Shown: positions 10,934 through 18,503, counted from the stretch's first letter. The stretch: DNA of 64,000 bases from CAYQTL01 sp964420405 (GCA_964420405.1 CAYQTL010000011.1:1-64000), one strand, 5' to 3'. A program made the numbers and translations. Notes: a model not told the origin generated them from the sequence alone.

Positions 10934-11297
10934 GTTCTCGACCCGGCGGGTGCTGCGCACCGCGGGGGGGCTGGTGATCGCCGGCGCCGTGTTCGAGCTG
11001 GCTGTGCTGCGCTCGCCCGCGGGCGCGCTCAGCTTGACCCTGGCGGGGGCGGTGGCTATCATCAACTTCCACTGGCTCGAGGCGTTGTTGGAAGGGGTGA
11101 TCCAGCCCGTCCGGCCACGTTTCGACCGCCGGTCGGTGTTCCGGTTCGCCGGGCGCATGACCCTCCTCGCCGGGGTGTTCACGTTGCTGCTCCTGGTACC
11201 ACAGATCGACGCCGTCGCCGTTGCGCTCGGATTCTCCACCGTGGTGGTGGGCCTCGTGGCGGAGGGCATCCGTGCGGCACGGGTGGAGGGAAGCTAG
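10920..11297 (+). CDS. atpI: ATP synthase subunit I-like membrane protein
   Basis: A 125-residue hydrophobic protein with four predicted helices, of the size and topology of ATP synthase subunit I (AtpI), which assists assembly of the c-ring. Position between atpZ and atpB supports this more than the sequence does, since the family is poorly conserved. Starts inside the atpZ 3' end. Its TAG stop abuts the atpB ATG directly, so all four ATP synthase genes are tightly coupled. Confidence 0.7.
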   Translation: MATGEFSTRRVLRTAGGLVIAGAVFELAVLRSPAGALSLTLAGAVAIINFHWLEALLEGVIQPVRPRFDRRSVFRFAGRMTLLAGVFTLLLLVPQIDAVAVALGFSTVVVGLVAEGIRAARVEGS

Positions 11298-12068
11298 ATG
11301 GAGCATCACTTCTCGTTCCTCTTCGAGCCGGTGAACCGCCTGCTGCTCGCTCTCTTCGGAACGCCGCCGGAGTGGTGGCAGCAGGGATTCGGGACCGCGG
11401 CCCACGGTGACCACCCGCCGTTCCCGACGGGCTACTGGATGCCCGACCACGTGATCATGGCGGTGCTCGCCGTCGCCATCATCGCCGCGATCCTGGTCCC
11501 CATCGGCCGGCGGCTGTCGGTCGAGCGGCCAGGCAAGCTCCAGCAGTCTCTCGAGCTGCTGATGACCGGGCTCGAGGACCTGGTGGAGGAGGTGGTGGGA
11601 CACGGCGCGGGGCGCCGGTTCCTGCCGTTCATCCTCAGCCTCACGTTCTTCATCTTCGTCTGCAACATCTTCGGCTTCTTCTACTTCCTGCAGCCGCCGA
11701 CGCAGGTGACCTCGACCACCTTCGCGCTGTCCATCACAGCGTTCATCTTCTACAACGTGGCCGGCGTGCGGTCCAACGGGCTGCTGAAGTACCTCAAGCA
11801 CTTCGCCGGGCCGCTGCCGCTGCTGGCGCCGCTGATGGTCCCGATCGAGATCATCTCCCACCTCGCGCGGATCCTGTCGCTGGCGCTGCGGCTGTTCGGC
11901 AACATCTTCGGAGAGCACACCGCGAAGGGGATCTTCGTTGCGATCTTCCCGTTCCTGCTGCCGTGGCCGATGATGGCGCTCGGGATCTTCGGTTCGCTGC
12001 TGCAGACGTTCATCTTCATCATGCTCACGATGGCGTACCTCAACGGAGCCGTCGCCGAAGAGCACTGA
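11298..12068 (+). CDS. atpB: F0F1 ATP synthase subunit a
   Basis: Membrane stator subunit that forms the two ion half-channels against the c-ring. The 256-residue protein ends in the standard a-subunit helices, with the essential arginine in LSLALRLFGNIFGEH and a conserved C-terminal helix (LLQTFIFIMLTMAYL). The N-terminal third carries a soluble insertion (GHGAGRRFLPF and preceding residues). A GGAGGGAAG ribosome binding site lies in the end of atpI. A 31-bp gap precedes atpE. Confidence 0.95.
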   Translation: MEHHFSFLFEPVNRLLLALFGTPPEWWQQGFGTAAHGDHPPFPTGYWMPDHVIMAVLAVAIIAAILVPIGRRLSVERPGKLQQSLELLMTGLEDLVEEVVGHGAGRRFLPFILSLTFFIFVCNIFGFFYFLQPPTQVTSTTFALSITAFIFYNVAGVRSNGLLKYLKHFAGPLPLLAPLMVPIEIISHLARILSLALRLFGNIFGEHTAKGIFVAIFPFLLPWPMMALGIFGSLLQTFIFIMLTMAYLNGAVAEEH

Positions 12069-12099
12069 CGGATCGCACAGAAACTCGAGGAGGAATGGC

Positions 12100-12411
12100 A
12101 TGAATCGACGTCTGGCAACTCTGGCGGTGGTGATGGTCGCGCTGATGGCGGCCGCTCCGGCGATGGCGGCCGAGGAGGCCGGCGGTGGCGCCGGCAGCCC
12201 CTGGGGCCTGTTCGCCCCGGCGCTGGCGATCGGGCTCGCGGCGGCGTTCGGCGCCCTCGGCCAGGCCAAGGGCCTGGCGGCGGCGTGCGAGGCGATCGGC
12301 CGCAACCCGGGCGCGGTGGGCCCGATCCGCATCACCATGATCATCGGACTGGCGCTGATCGAGTCGCTGGTGATCTACGCGCTGATCATCGCGTTCCTGC
12401 TGCTGCCGTAA
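12100..12411 (+). CDS. atpE: F0F1 ATP synthase subunit c, with signal-like N-terminus
   Basis: Ring-forming ion-carrying subunit. The two-helix hairpin occupies about residues 35-103 with the polar loop AIGRNPGA between helices. The ion-binding carboxylate is Glu88 followed by Ser89 (IESLVIYAL), and Gln55 sits 33 residues before it in helix 1. About 24 extra N-terminal residues look like a cleavable signal peptide (MNRRLATL...AAPAMA). Excellent AGGAGG ribosome binding site. Last gene before an intrinsic terminator. The rest of the ATP synthase (b, delta, alpha, gamma, beta, epsilon) is not in this window. Confidence 0.95.
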   Translation: MNRRLATLAVVMVALMAAAPAMAAEEAGGGAGSPWGLFAPALAIGLAAAFGALGQAKGLAAACEAIGRNPGAVGPIRITMIIGLALIESLVIYALIIAFLLLP

Positions 12412-12457
12412 GCCACCGTGTGCCCGCCCGCGGGCGGCGTGCACGATCGGACGGTTC

Positions 12458-12484
12458 ATCGGGGCCTCGGGGCCCCGATTTTTC
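12458..12484 (+). terminator. intrinsic terminator of the nuo-atp cluster
   Basis: A perfect 9-bp stem (ATCGGGGCC / GGCCCCGAT, 12458-12466 with 12471-12479), loop TCGG, is followed directly by a T run to 12483. It lies 46 bp after atpE and before the promoter of the sigma factor gene. A second short GC palindrome (12422-12437) precedes it. Confidence 0.9.
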
Positions 12485-12543
12485 GTTGCTGGGGGTTTCG
12501 CCCATGAAACCATCAGCTTCATTCGGAGTTTTCCTCGGCCAGG

Positions 12544-12572
12544 TTGACAGTCATGTTTCAGGAATGTATCAT
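12544..12572 (+). promoter_or_regulatory. strong promoter of the sigma factor gene
   Basis: TTGACA (12544-12549) and TATCAT (12567-12572) with a 17-bp spacer and an extended -10 TG (12565-12566). Predicted start near 12579, leaving a 16-nt leader that contains GGAGG. The TTG of the -35 box could be misread as an early in-frame start codon for the gene. Confidence 0.85.
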
Positions 12573-12594
12573 CTCCCCAGCTGTGGAGGAACCC

Positions 12595-13260
12595 ATGACC
12601 CAGACCGCAGAGCCGAGAATGTGGGACTTCAGCTCCGGCAACCTGCCGTACCGGGACCAGCTGTTCAAGAGCGCCCTGCGGATGACGCGTTCGGTGGAGG
12701 ACGCCGAGGACCTCATCCAGGAGACCTACCTGAAGGCGTACAAGTACTACGAGCGCTTCTCCGAGGGTACCAACTTCAAGGCGTGGCTGTTCAAGATCAT
12801 GAAGAACACGTTCATCAACAGCTACCGTAAGCGCAAGCTCCAGCCTCCGAAGGTGGACTTCGACGACGTCCAGGAGGGTCTCGAGGAGACTCTTCTCGAC
12901 CAGACCCAGGAGTCGCTCGTCGACCCCGAGAGCGGCGTGATCGCGACCGAGATGGACACCGAGGTCAAGCGGACGCTGCTGAACCTGCCCCACGACTACA
13001 AGATGGTCGTGCTGCTCGCGGACCTCGAGGGCTTCTCCTACAAGGAGATCGCCGAGATCCTGTCGGTGCCGGTGGGTACGGTCATGTCGCGGCTGTACCG
13101 CGGCCGCCGCATGATGGAGCGTGCGCTGCTCACCTACGGCCGGCGCTACAACTACATCACCGCTCCGCCGGAGAAGCTCCGCGACGCCCGCATCGACCTC
13201 GGCGAGTTCTTCTCGCGGGAGCAGCTCGAGCGGATCTCGGAGGCGCAGGCGGCGAACTGA
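12595..13260 (+). CDS. ECF-type RNA polymerase sigma factor
   Basis: Sigma-70 family protein of 221 residues with only regions 2 and 4, the extracytoplasmic-function architecture. Region 2 runs from about residue 15 to 85 (LRMTRSVEDAEDLIQETYLKAY, then FKAWLFKIMKNTFINSYRKRK). Region 4 runs from about 120 to 180, with the helix-turn-helix FSYKEIAEILSVPVGTVMSRLYRGRR. ATG 12595 is chosen because the ribosome binding site (GTGGAGGA) and promoter lie just upstream. No anti-sigma gene is adjacent, which is unusual for ECF factors. Its target regulon cannot be read from the window. Confidence 0.9.
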   Translation: MTQTAEPRMWDFSSGNLPYRDQLFKSALRMTRSVEDAEDLIQETYLKAYKYYERFSEGTNFKAWLFKIMKNTFINSYRKRKLQPPKVDFDDVQEGLEETLLDQTQESLVDPESGVIATEMDTEVKRTLLNLPHDYKMVVLLADLEGFSYKEIAEILSVPVGTVMSRLYRGRRMMERALLTYGRRYNYITAPPEKLRDARIDLGEFFSREQLERISEAQAAN

Positions 13261-13291
13261 GCGGACGGGGCGGCGCCAACGGAGAGCACGA

Positions 13292-13322
13292 CGGGAGGGC
13301 GAGAGCCCTCCCGCTTCCGTTT
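13292..13322 (+). terminator. intrinsic terminator of the sigma factor gene
   Basis: Perfect 9-bp stem CGGGAGGGC / GCCCTCCCG with GAGA tetraloop, followed by a short T-rich tail (CTTCCGTTT). It lies 31 bp after the stop codon. Confidence 0.75.
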
Positions 13323-13444
13323 GAGGGGAATCGGGGTCGGATCCGGGGGGTCGGGTCGGGCACGGCGCCGGCCCCTGCACGCTGATGGGCGGAGACCCCT
13401 GCGCGTCGGGTTGCGCGAGCACGCGGGATGCGCGACGTTTCGTC

Positions 13445-13492
13445 GGGATCGGGATCGGGATCGGGATCGGGATCGGGATCGGGATCGGGATG
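13445..13492 (+). repeat. (GGGATC)n hexanucleotide tract, 7 perfect units
   Basis: Seven perfect tandem copies of GGGATC plus a partial eighth, between the 3' ends of two convergent genes. Four or more G3 runs with 3-nt loops fit the standard G-quadruplex pattern on this strand. The flanks (13323-13444, 13493-13509) hold no gene. Confidence 0.9.
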
Positions 13493-13509
13493 GGCGCGGG
13501 CCGGGACCG

Positions 13510-14226
13510 TCAGTCGTCCGCCGTGGCTGAGGAGACCGCGTGGGGGGGATCGAGCAGCACGGCCGGGGTGAGGAGCCCGCCGGAGATGACGAGCTTGACC
13601 CCTTCCTCGACGGTGATCTCGAGGACCCGGATATCGCTCTGCTTGACGGCCACCAGGAAGCCCGAGGTCGGGTTGGGGGTCGTCGGCACGAACACCAGGG
13701 ACACCGGTTGCTCGTGGAAACGGGTCGCGAAGCCGAACTCGCGGGTCACGAACCCGATCGACAGCACCTCGGGATGGGGGAACGGCACCAGCACCACCTT
13801 GCGGAACTGGTTCGTCTCCCGGATCTGGATCGCCTCGGTGATCTGGCGCGCCCCCTGGTAGATGGGGCTGAGCAGAGGCAGCCGCGCGATCCGTCGCTCG
13901 AAGAAGTTCAGCAGCCGGCTGCCGAACACGTTGGTGGCGAACACCCCCAGCAGCAGCAGGCCGATGACCGCGAGCAGCAGCCCCCCGCCCACGATCTGGT
14001 AGCCGAACAGGTGCCGCGAGATCGGCCGGAACCATCGGTCGAGCAGCTCGAAGATGAATCGCCCGAGGAAGATCGTGACCACCAGAGGAAAGGCCGCCAG
14101 GAACCCCACCAGCAGGCGGTTGCGCAGCCAGCTCCCGAAGCCCCGCGGCCGCTCCTCGCTGCGCCGGGCCAGCTCGGCCAGTCGCCGGAAGAAGCCGGTC
14201 TCGTTGGGGTCCCGCGACATCCTCAT
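13510..14226 (-). CDS. DUF502 family membrane protein
   Basis: A 238-residue protein with two N-terminal membrane helices (about residues 35-60 and 80-105) and a soluble beta-rich C-terminal domain. It matches DUF502 in layout, with PLLSPIYQGARQITEAI, FRKVVLVPFPHPEVLSIGFVT and the final VEEGVKLVISGGLLTP. Function is unknown; the family is common in bacteria and predicted to be in the inner membrane. The C-terminal tail reaches into the GGGATC repeat region. Divergent from purA. Confidence 0.85.
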   Translation of the reverse strand: MRMSRDPNETGFFRRLAELARRSEERPRGFGSWLRNRLLVGFLAAFPLVVTIFLGRFIFELLDRWFRPISRHLFGYQIVGGGLLLAVIGLLLLGVFATNVFGSRLLNFFERRIARLPLLSPIYQGARQITEAIQIRETNQFRKVVLVPFPHPEVLSIGFVTREFGFATRFHEQPVSLVFVPTTPNPTSGFLVAVKQSDIRVLEITVEEGVKLVISGGLLTPAVLLDPPHAVSSATADD

Positions 14227-14318
14227 GCGCGCACGATTCTACCGCCACCCGCCCAGGGCCGGGGCGGCGACGGCCACGGTGCGGCGAAGGTAAACCGTTT
14301 GCCTGCAACGGTCGTCCC

Positions 14319-14347
14319 TTGGAGAACCCGTCGACAGAGGGTATGAT
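14319..14347 (+). promoter_or_regulatory. promoter of purA
   Basis: TTGGAG (14319-14324), 17 bp, TATGAT (14342-14347). Predicted start near 14354 leaves a leader of about 13 nt holding the GGAGG ribosome binding site. Confidence 0.7.
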
Positions 14348-14366
14348 CCTCCGCCGGAGGTGCCCC

Positions 14367-15695
14367 GTGGCGCAGTCCTTGACCGTGGTGGGCGGGCAGT
14401 GGGGCGACGAGGGCAAGGGCAAGGTCGTCGACCTGCTGGCGGCCCGGTTCCCAGCCGTGGTGCGATACAACGGCGGTCACAACGCGGGCCACACCGTGCG
14501 GTTCGCCGACCGGCGATTCGCCCTCCACCTGGTCCCCTCCGGCATCGTCCACCCGGAGGTGAACTGCTACATGGGCGCGGGCATGGTGGTCGACCCGACG
14601 GCCCTGGTGGCCGAGCTCGACCGCCTCGCAGGCGAGGGCGTCGACCACGCAGGCCGCCTGTGGCTGTCGCCCCGCGCGACCTTGATCGTGCCGACCCATC
14701 GCATCCTCGACGGCGCCCGCGAGGGGGCACGGGGCGACCACCCGATCGGGACCACCGGACGCGGCATCGGTCCCGCCTACCAGGACCTGGCCGGCCGCCG
14801 CGCCCTGCGCGCGTTCGTCCTCGCCGAGCCCGACCGGCTGCGGACCGAGGCGACCGAGCTGATGATCGCCCACGCCCGCGAGCTCGAGCGGCTGTACGGG
14901 GACGACAGCTTCGAGCTCGAGGTCGCCCTGGACGACCTCCTCGCGGCCGCCGACCGGATCGCGCCGCTGGTGCGGGAGGTGGGCCCCGAGCTCCGGCGCC
15001 ACGCCGCCGCGGGCGAGCCGATCCTGTTCGAGGGTGCCCAGGGGGTGCTGCTCGACCTGGCGTGGGGCACCTACCCGTTCGTCACCTCCTCGTCGTGCCT
15101 GCCGGGCTCGGCTGCGATCTCCTGCGGTGTCGGCCCGCGACTGCTCGGCCCGGTGCTCGGCATCATGAAGGCGTACGTCACCCGCGTCGGCGGGGGTCCG
15201 TTCCCGTCGGAGCTCGACGACGAGATGGGCGAGACCCTCCGCCGGCGGGGCGCCGAGTTCGGTACCACCACCGGCCGGCCGCGGCGGTGCGGCTGGTTCG
15301 ACGCCGTCGCGGCCCGTTTCGCCGTCGACGTCGCGGGGATCGAGGCGGTGGCGTTGATGAAGCTCGACGTGCTCGACGGGCTCGACACCCTTCGCGTCGT
15401 GACCGCCTACGAGCTGCCCGACGGAACCAGGCTCGACACCGTGCCCGCCGACCACCGCCGGCTCGAGACACTGCGACCGGTGCTCGAGGAGCTGCCGGGA
15501 TGGTCGCAGCCGACCGTCGGCCTGACGGATGCCGCACGTCTGCCGGCCGCCGCCCTCGACTACATCGGCTTCCTCGAGCGGCAGATCGGCGTCCCCGTGG
15601 TGGTCGTGTCGACCGGCCCTCGCCGCGAGGAGACCCTCGTGCGCGGCGACGGTCCGGTGGCCGGGCGCCTGCGGGAGGTGCTCGGCGGCGCTTGA
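14367..15695 (+). CDS. purA: Adenylosuccinate synthetase
   Basis: Cytosolic enzyme of AMP synthesis: IMP plus aspartate plus GTP gives adenylosuccinate. The 442-residue protein shows the P-loop-like GGQWGDEGKGK (residues 9-19) with catalytic Asp14, NAGHTV with the catalytic histidine, and GTTGRGIGPAYQD. The C-terminal aspartate-binding loop is in the form GTTTGRPRRCGWFD. GTG 14367 is chosen for its GGAGG site at 14356-14360; longer starts would run back into the promoter. Followed by tRNA-Lys with no terminator in between. Confidence 0.97.
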   Translation: MAQSLTVVGGQWGDEGKGKVVDLLAARFPAVVRYNGGHNAGHTVRFADRRFALHLVPSGIVHPEVNCYMGAGMVVDPTALVAELDRLAGEGVDHAGRLWLSPRATLIVPTHRILDGAREGARGDHPIGTTGRGIGPAYQDLAGRRALRAFVLAEPDRLRTEATELMIAHARELERLYGDDSFELEVALDDLLAAADRIAPLVREVGPELRRHAAAGEPILFEGAQGVLLDLAWGTYPFVTSSSCLPGSAAISCGVGPRLLGPVLGIMKAYVTRVGGGPFPSELDDEMGETLRRRGAEFGTTTGRPRRCGWFDAVAARFAVDVAGIEAVALMKLDVLDGLDTLRVVTAYELPDGTRLDTVPADHRRLETLRPVLEELPGWSQPTVGLTDAARLPAAALDYIGFLERQIGVPVVVVSTGPRREETLVRGDGPVAGRLREVLGGA

Positions 15696-15731
15696 CCCCC
15701 GCCGGGCCGGGCGATAGTTTGATTCCCGGGC

Positions 15732-15807
15732 GGGCCGTTAGCTCAGTTGGTAGAGCATCGGACTTTTAATCCGGTGGTCGCTGGTTCGAGTCCAGCACGG
15801 CTCACCA
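15732..15807 (+). tRNA. tRNA-Lys (TTT)
   Basis: Complete cloverleaf of 76 nt with encoded CCA. The acceptor GGGCCGT pairs with ACGGCTC (one G-U). The D arm is AGCTC..GAGC, the anticodon loop is CTTTTAA (anticodon TTT), and the T arm is CTGGTTCGAGTCCAG. Starts 36 bp after the purA stop. Confidence 0.95.
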
Positions 15808-15847
15808 TCACCCCGACTGGACCCCTCGACCCTCGATCCGGAGCTGT

Positions 15848-16017
15848 CGGTGGTCGCTGGTTGCTCGCGGCCCCGGGGGCCGCGGCGACGCCCCCGGACG
15901 AGCGAGTGGGTGTAGCGCCGCCCCCCGCCCTCTCCGGTCGGCGGCCTCCCTGCGACCCCCCCGGCGACACCCACGGATCGCTCCTCCGGGGACGTGCGAG
16001 TCCCGCACGGCTCACCA
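15848..16017 (+). repeat. interrupted second copy of the tRNA-Lys 3' half
   Basis: 15848-15862 repeats exactly the 15 nt at 15772-15786 of tRNA-Lys. 15997-16017 repeats the next 21 nt of the tRNA (15787-15807) with one mismatch. The two pieces are contiguous in the tRNA but separated here by 134 bp of GC-rich DNA. The 5' half of the tRNA is not repeated. No gene is seen in 15808-16099. Confidence 0.85.
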
Positions 16018-16099
16018 ACCCGTTGCGCCGGCAGGACTACCGGCCCACAGGCCGGTGTTGTACACTGCGGCGCGCCGCCCGGGGAGGCGGCGCCGGGCC

Positions 16100-16177
16100 G
16101 ACCCCATCGTCTAGCCAGGTCTAGGACACCGGCCTTTCACGCCGGCAACGCGGGTTCAAATCCCGCTGGGGTCGCCA
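16100..16177 (+). tRNA. tRNA-Glu (TTC)
   Basis: Cloverleaf of 78 nt with encoded CCA. Acceptor GACCCCA / TGGGGTC, anticodon stem CCGGC / GCCGG around loop CTTTCAC (anticodon TTC), T arm GCGGGTTCAAATCCCGC. The D loop is slightly enlarged. Confidence 0.95.
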
Positions 16178-16181
16178 TCCA

Positions 16182-16240
16182 ATTCGAGCCGAGAGCCGTA
16201 CGGGCGGGTCGAACCCGCCCGCACGGCTCTCGGCTCGAAT
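16182..16240 (+). terminator. 28-bp stem hairpin downstream of tRNA-Glu
   Basis: Inverted repeat with 28-nt arms (16182-16209 and 16213-16240), one mismatch and a 3-nt centre, starting 5 nt after the tRNA. No T run follows, so it may be a processing or rho-type end rather than a classical intrinsic terminator. Confidence 0.6.
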
Positions 16241-16393
16241 CGGATTCGGATCCGCCGTTCCGGCGGCCCCGGTGAGGTTCCCCTCGCCACGGGGCGTGGA
16301 GACTGAGTCTGAGCTAGAATCGGGGTACGGGACGGGCGGGTTGGGTCTGGAAGCTCCAGACAGGCACGATGGCGTCGGGATGGGAGGGTCGGG

Positions 16394-16606
16394 ATGACCA
16401 TGAAGGCGCACCTCGAGGAGCTGCGGGGGCAGCTGAAGGAGAAGGATGTCTGCACGTGCGACGACGCGGTGCGGATCGTCGACGCGATGGTCATCCTCCA
16501 GACCGAGCTCGAGGTGCTGCTCGAGCGCATCCAGTCGATCGAGGCGCGTCTCGCACCGGAGTCCCCGTCGGGAGCCCACCAGGTCGTCCGTCCCGACAGC
16601 GCGTAG
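16394..16606 (+). CDS. small predicted coiled-coil protein, unknown function
   Basis: A 70-residue acidic protein with a GGGAGGG ribosome binding site 5 nt before the ATG. It is helix-rich (LEELRGQLKEKD, then VDAMVILQTELEVLLERIQSIEARL, which has heptad spacing of Leu/Ile) with a paired-cysteine segment VCTCDDA in the middle. The C-terminal tail is short and Pro/Ser-rich. I do not recognise a family. Alone on the plus strand, downstream of the tRNA hairpin, with a TAGAAT -10-like box at 16315-16320. A short hairpin (16609-16626) follows the stop. Confidence 0.6.
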   Translation: MTMKAHLEELRGQLKEKDVCTCDDAVRIVDAMVILQTELEVLLERIQSIEARLAPESPSGAHQVVRPDSA

Positions 16607-16723
16607 CCGGCCTGCCGGAGCAGGCCTCGTCGGGGAGGACTTCCGAGGGCCCGACGAGCCGCGAGCGACCGTCGGTGCGGACGGCGGGCTCGGCCGGGAC
16701 CCGGGACGGCTTCGGCGGCGGGC

Positions 16724-18418
16724 CTATCCCCGGGTCGCGAGGTCCCGCTCGAGGTGGACGCGCTCGGGGGAGTCCATCGGCCCGACGCGGTCGACGCTCC
16801 GGAGCAGGTACAGGGCGAGGGCGTCGGCGGCGCCGGAGTCGACCCGCTCCCGCCGCTCCCACTCCGCCTGGTCGGCGAGGGCGACCACGTCGACCGCGGT
16901 GCACATCCGGTCGACGACCTCGCGGATCCACGCGCCCTGGGTCGGAGGGTCGGCCTCGAGCAGGCGCTCGATCCGCCGCGCGAGGTCGTCGACCATCGGC
17001 CGGGCCACCGCGCCGGCGTCGCCGATCCGCTCGACGTCCCGCTCCAGCTCGGCGAGCCACGGCCGGTGCAGACCCCGCACCGCGAAGTCTCGCAGCACCT
17101 GGGCGCAGAGCGTGTTGTGGGTGCCCTCCCAGCTCTCGATCACGATCGCGTCGCGGTACAGCCGCGGCAGCACCGAGAAGTCCTCGATGGTGCCGTTGCC
17201 GCCCAGCAGCTCGATGCCGTCGCGGGCGGTCGCCGTGGCGGCGAGGGCGGTCCAGTACTTGTTGACCATGACGCCGATCCGGCGGGCGGCGGCGAGGTCG
17301 TCCGACGGCTCGGCGGCGAGCCGGTCGCTCTGCTCGAGGATCCTGAAGGTGCTCGCGAGCGCGGCCATGCCGCGCACCCGCATGCCGGCGAGCAGGCTCT
17401 GCACCGCCGGGTAGTCCAGGATGCGGTGCTCGAACGCCCGGCGGTGGGCGGCGAAGTGCCGGCCCTCCACGAATGCCCGCCGCATCAGGCCGCAGGCGGC
17501 GACGGCGTTGTGGACCCTGGAGGTGTCGAGGACGATCCCGACCAGGTTGCGGAAGCCGTCGCCAGGCGGCCCGATCGGCTCGCCGAGGGCGCCGGCGAAC
17601 TCGATCTCCCCGGTCGGCATCGAGCGCGTGCCGAGCTTGGTCTTGAGCCGCCGCAGCTGGAAGCCGTTGGGCACGCCGTCCACGTGGCGCGGGACGAGGA
17701 ACAGGCCCAGCCCGCGGGTTCCCTCGGGCGCCCCCTCCAGCCGCGCACTGACCACGAACAGGCCGGCGTCGGCGACGGAGCAGAACCACTTTTCGCCGTG
17801 GATCCGGTAGCTGCCGGGCCGGTCGGGATCTGCCACCGCCCGGCACGAGTTGAGCCCCACGTCGGAGCCGCCCTGGACCTCGGTCACGAACTGGGCGGCG
17901 TGCAGGCGGTGGTCGTAGTCCCTGTCGAGGAGCGCGGGCAGGTAGCGCTGCCGCTGGTCGTCGCTGCCGACCCGTTGCAGCAGCTTGACGGCGCCGGCGG
18001 TGCACGCCACCGGGCAGGCGTGGCCGGCCTCGCCGTGGCGGTCGAGCAGGTAGGCGAGGGCGCCCGAGCGGACCTCGGCTCCCCCCTCCTCGCCGAGCAC
18101 GGACAGCACGCCGCTGGCCCAGAACACCCGCCCGACGGCGTGGTGGGCGGGATGGAACACGACCTCCTCCCGCGCCCGCCCGAGCCCGTCGTGGCGCCGG
18201 ACCGCCGGCAGGTTGTCGTCGCGGTTGCACTCGTTGACGAGGGCGTCGAGCTCCCCGCCCGCGGCCTCGTGCACCCGCCGCAGGTGTCCGAGGAAGTCGT
18301 CGTCGGCCACCAGTCGCCGCACCAGCCCCACGAAGAACCCGTCGTCGTCGAGCCGCTCCCCCCACACACCGTCTTCCCACGCTTCGAGGTCCTTCCGAGC
18401 CATCTCAGACCGGTCCAT
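16724..18418 (-). CDS. AidB-like acyl-CoA dehydrogenase
   Basis: FAD-dependent acyl-CoA dehydrogenase family protein, 564 residues, the size of the AidB/FadE12-like branch rather than the 380-residue short form. The N-terminal helical part is followed by the FAD/substrate segment FVTEVQGGSDVGLN and KWFCSVADA. The C-terminal helical domain contains RDGIELLGGNGTIEDF and ESWEGTHNTL, the latter aligning with the AidB active-site region. ATG 18418 has a GGGGAGGA ribosome binding site; an in-frame ATG at 18442 does not. Substrate unknown. Single gene, separated from the upstream LON-domain gene by a terminator and a long inverted repeat. Confidence 0.88.
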   Translation of the reverse strand: MDRSEMARKDLEAWEDGVWGERLDDDGFFVGLVRRLVADDDFLGHLRRVHEAAGGELDALVNECNRDDNLPAVRRHDGLGRAREEVVFHPAHHAVGRVFWASGVLSVLGEEGGAEVRSGALAYLLDRHGEAGHACPVACTAGAVKLLQRVGSDDQRQRYLPALLDRDYDHRLHAAQFVTEVQGGSDVGLNSCRAVADPDRPGSYRIHGEKWFCSVADAGLFVVSARLEGAPEGTRGLGLFLVPRHVDGVPNGFQLRRLKTKLGTRSMPTGEIEFAGALGEPIGPPGDGFRNLVGIVLDTSRVHNAVAACGLMRRAFVEGRHFAAHRRAFEHRILDYPAVQSLLAGMRVRGMAALASTFRILEQSDRLAAEPSDDLAAARRIGVMVNKYWTALAATATARDGIELLGGNGTIEDFSVLPRLYRDAIVIESWEGTHNTLCAQVLRDFAVRGLHRPWLAELERDVERIGDAGAVARPMVDDLARRIERLLEADPPTQGAWIREVVDRMCTAVDVVALADQAEWERRERVDSGAADALALYLLRSVDRVGPMDSPERVHLERDLATRG

Positions 18419-18503
18419 GCCGTCCTCCCCGTGATGCCGCATCGCGTCAAGCGTACCACTTCGCGCACCGGCTGGCCGGCTCTGGGTTGTCGTGATTCCC
18501 CAG

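Noticed and set aside
12544..12594. TTG at 12544 as start of the sigma factor
   Set aside because: This TTG is part of a perfect -35 box; the transcript would begin after it. ATG 12595 has the ribosome binding site.
13445..13492. CRISPR array
   Set aside because: The repeat unit is 6 bp with no spacers; it is a simple tandem repeat.
15997..16017. A second complete tRNA gene ending at 16017
   Set aside because: Only the 3' half is repeated and it is interrupted; no acceptor 5' strand, D arm or anticodon arm can be found.
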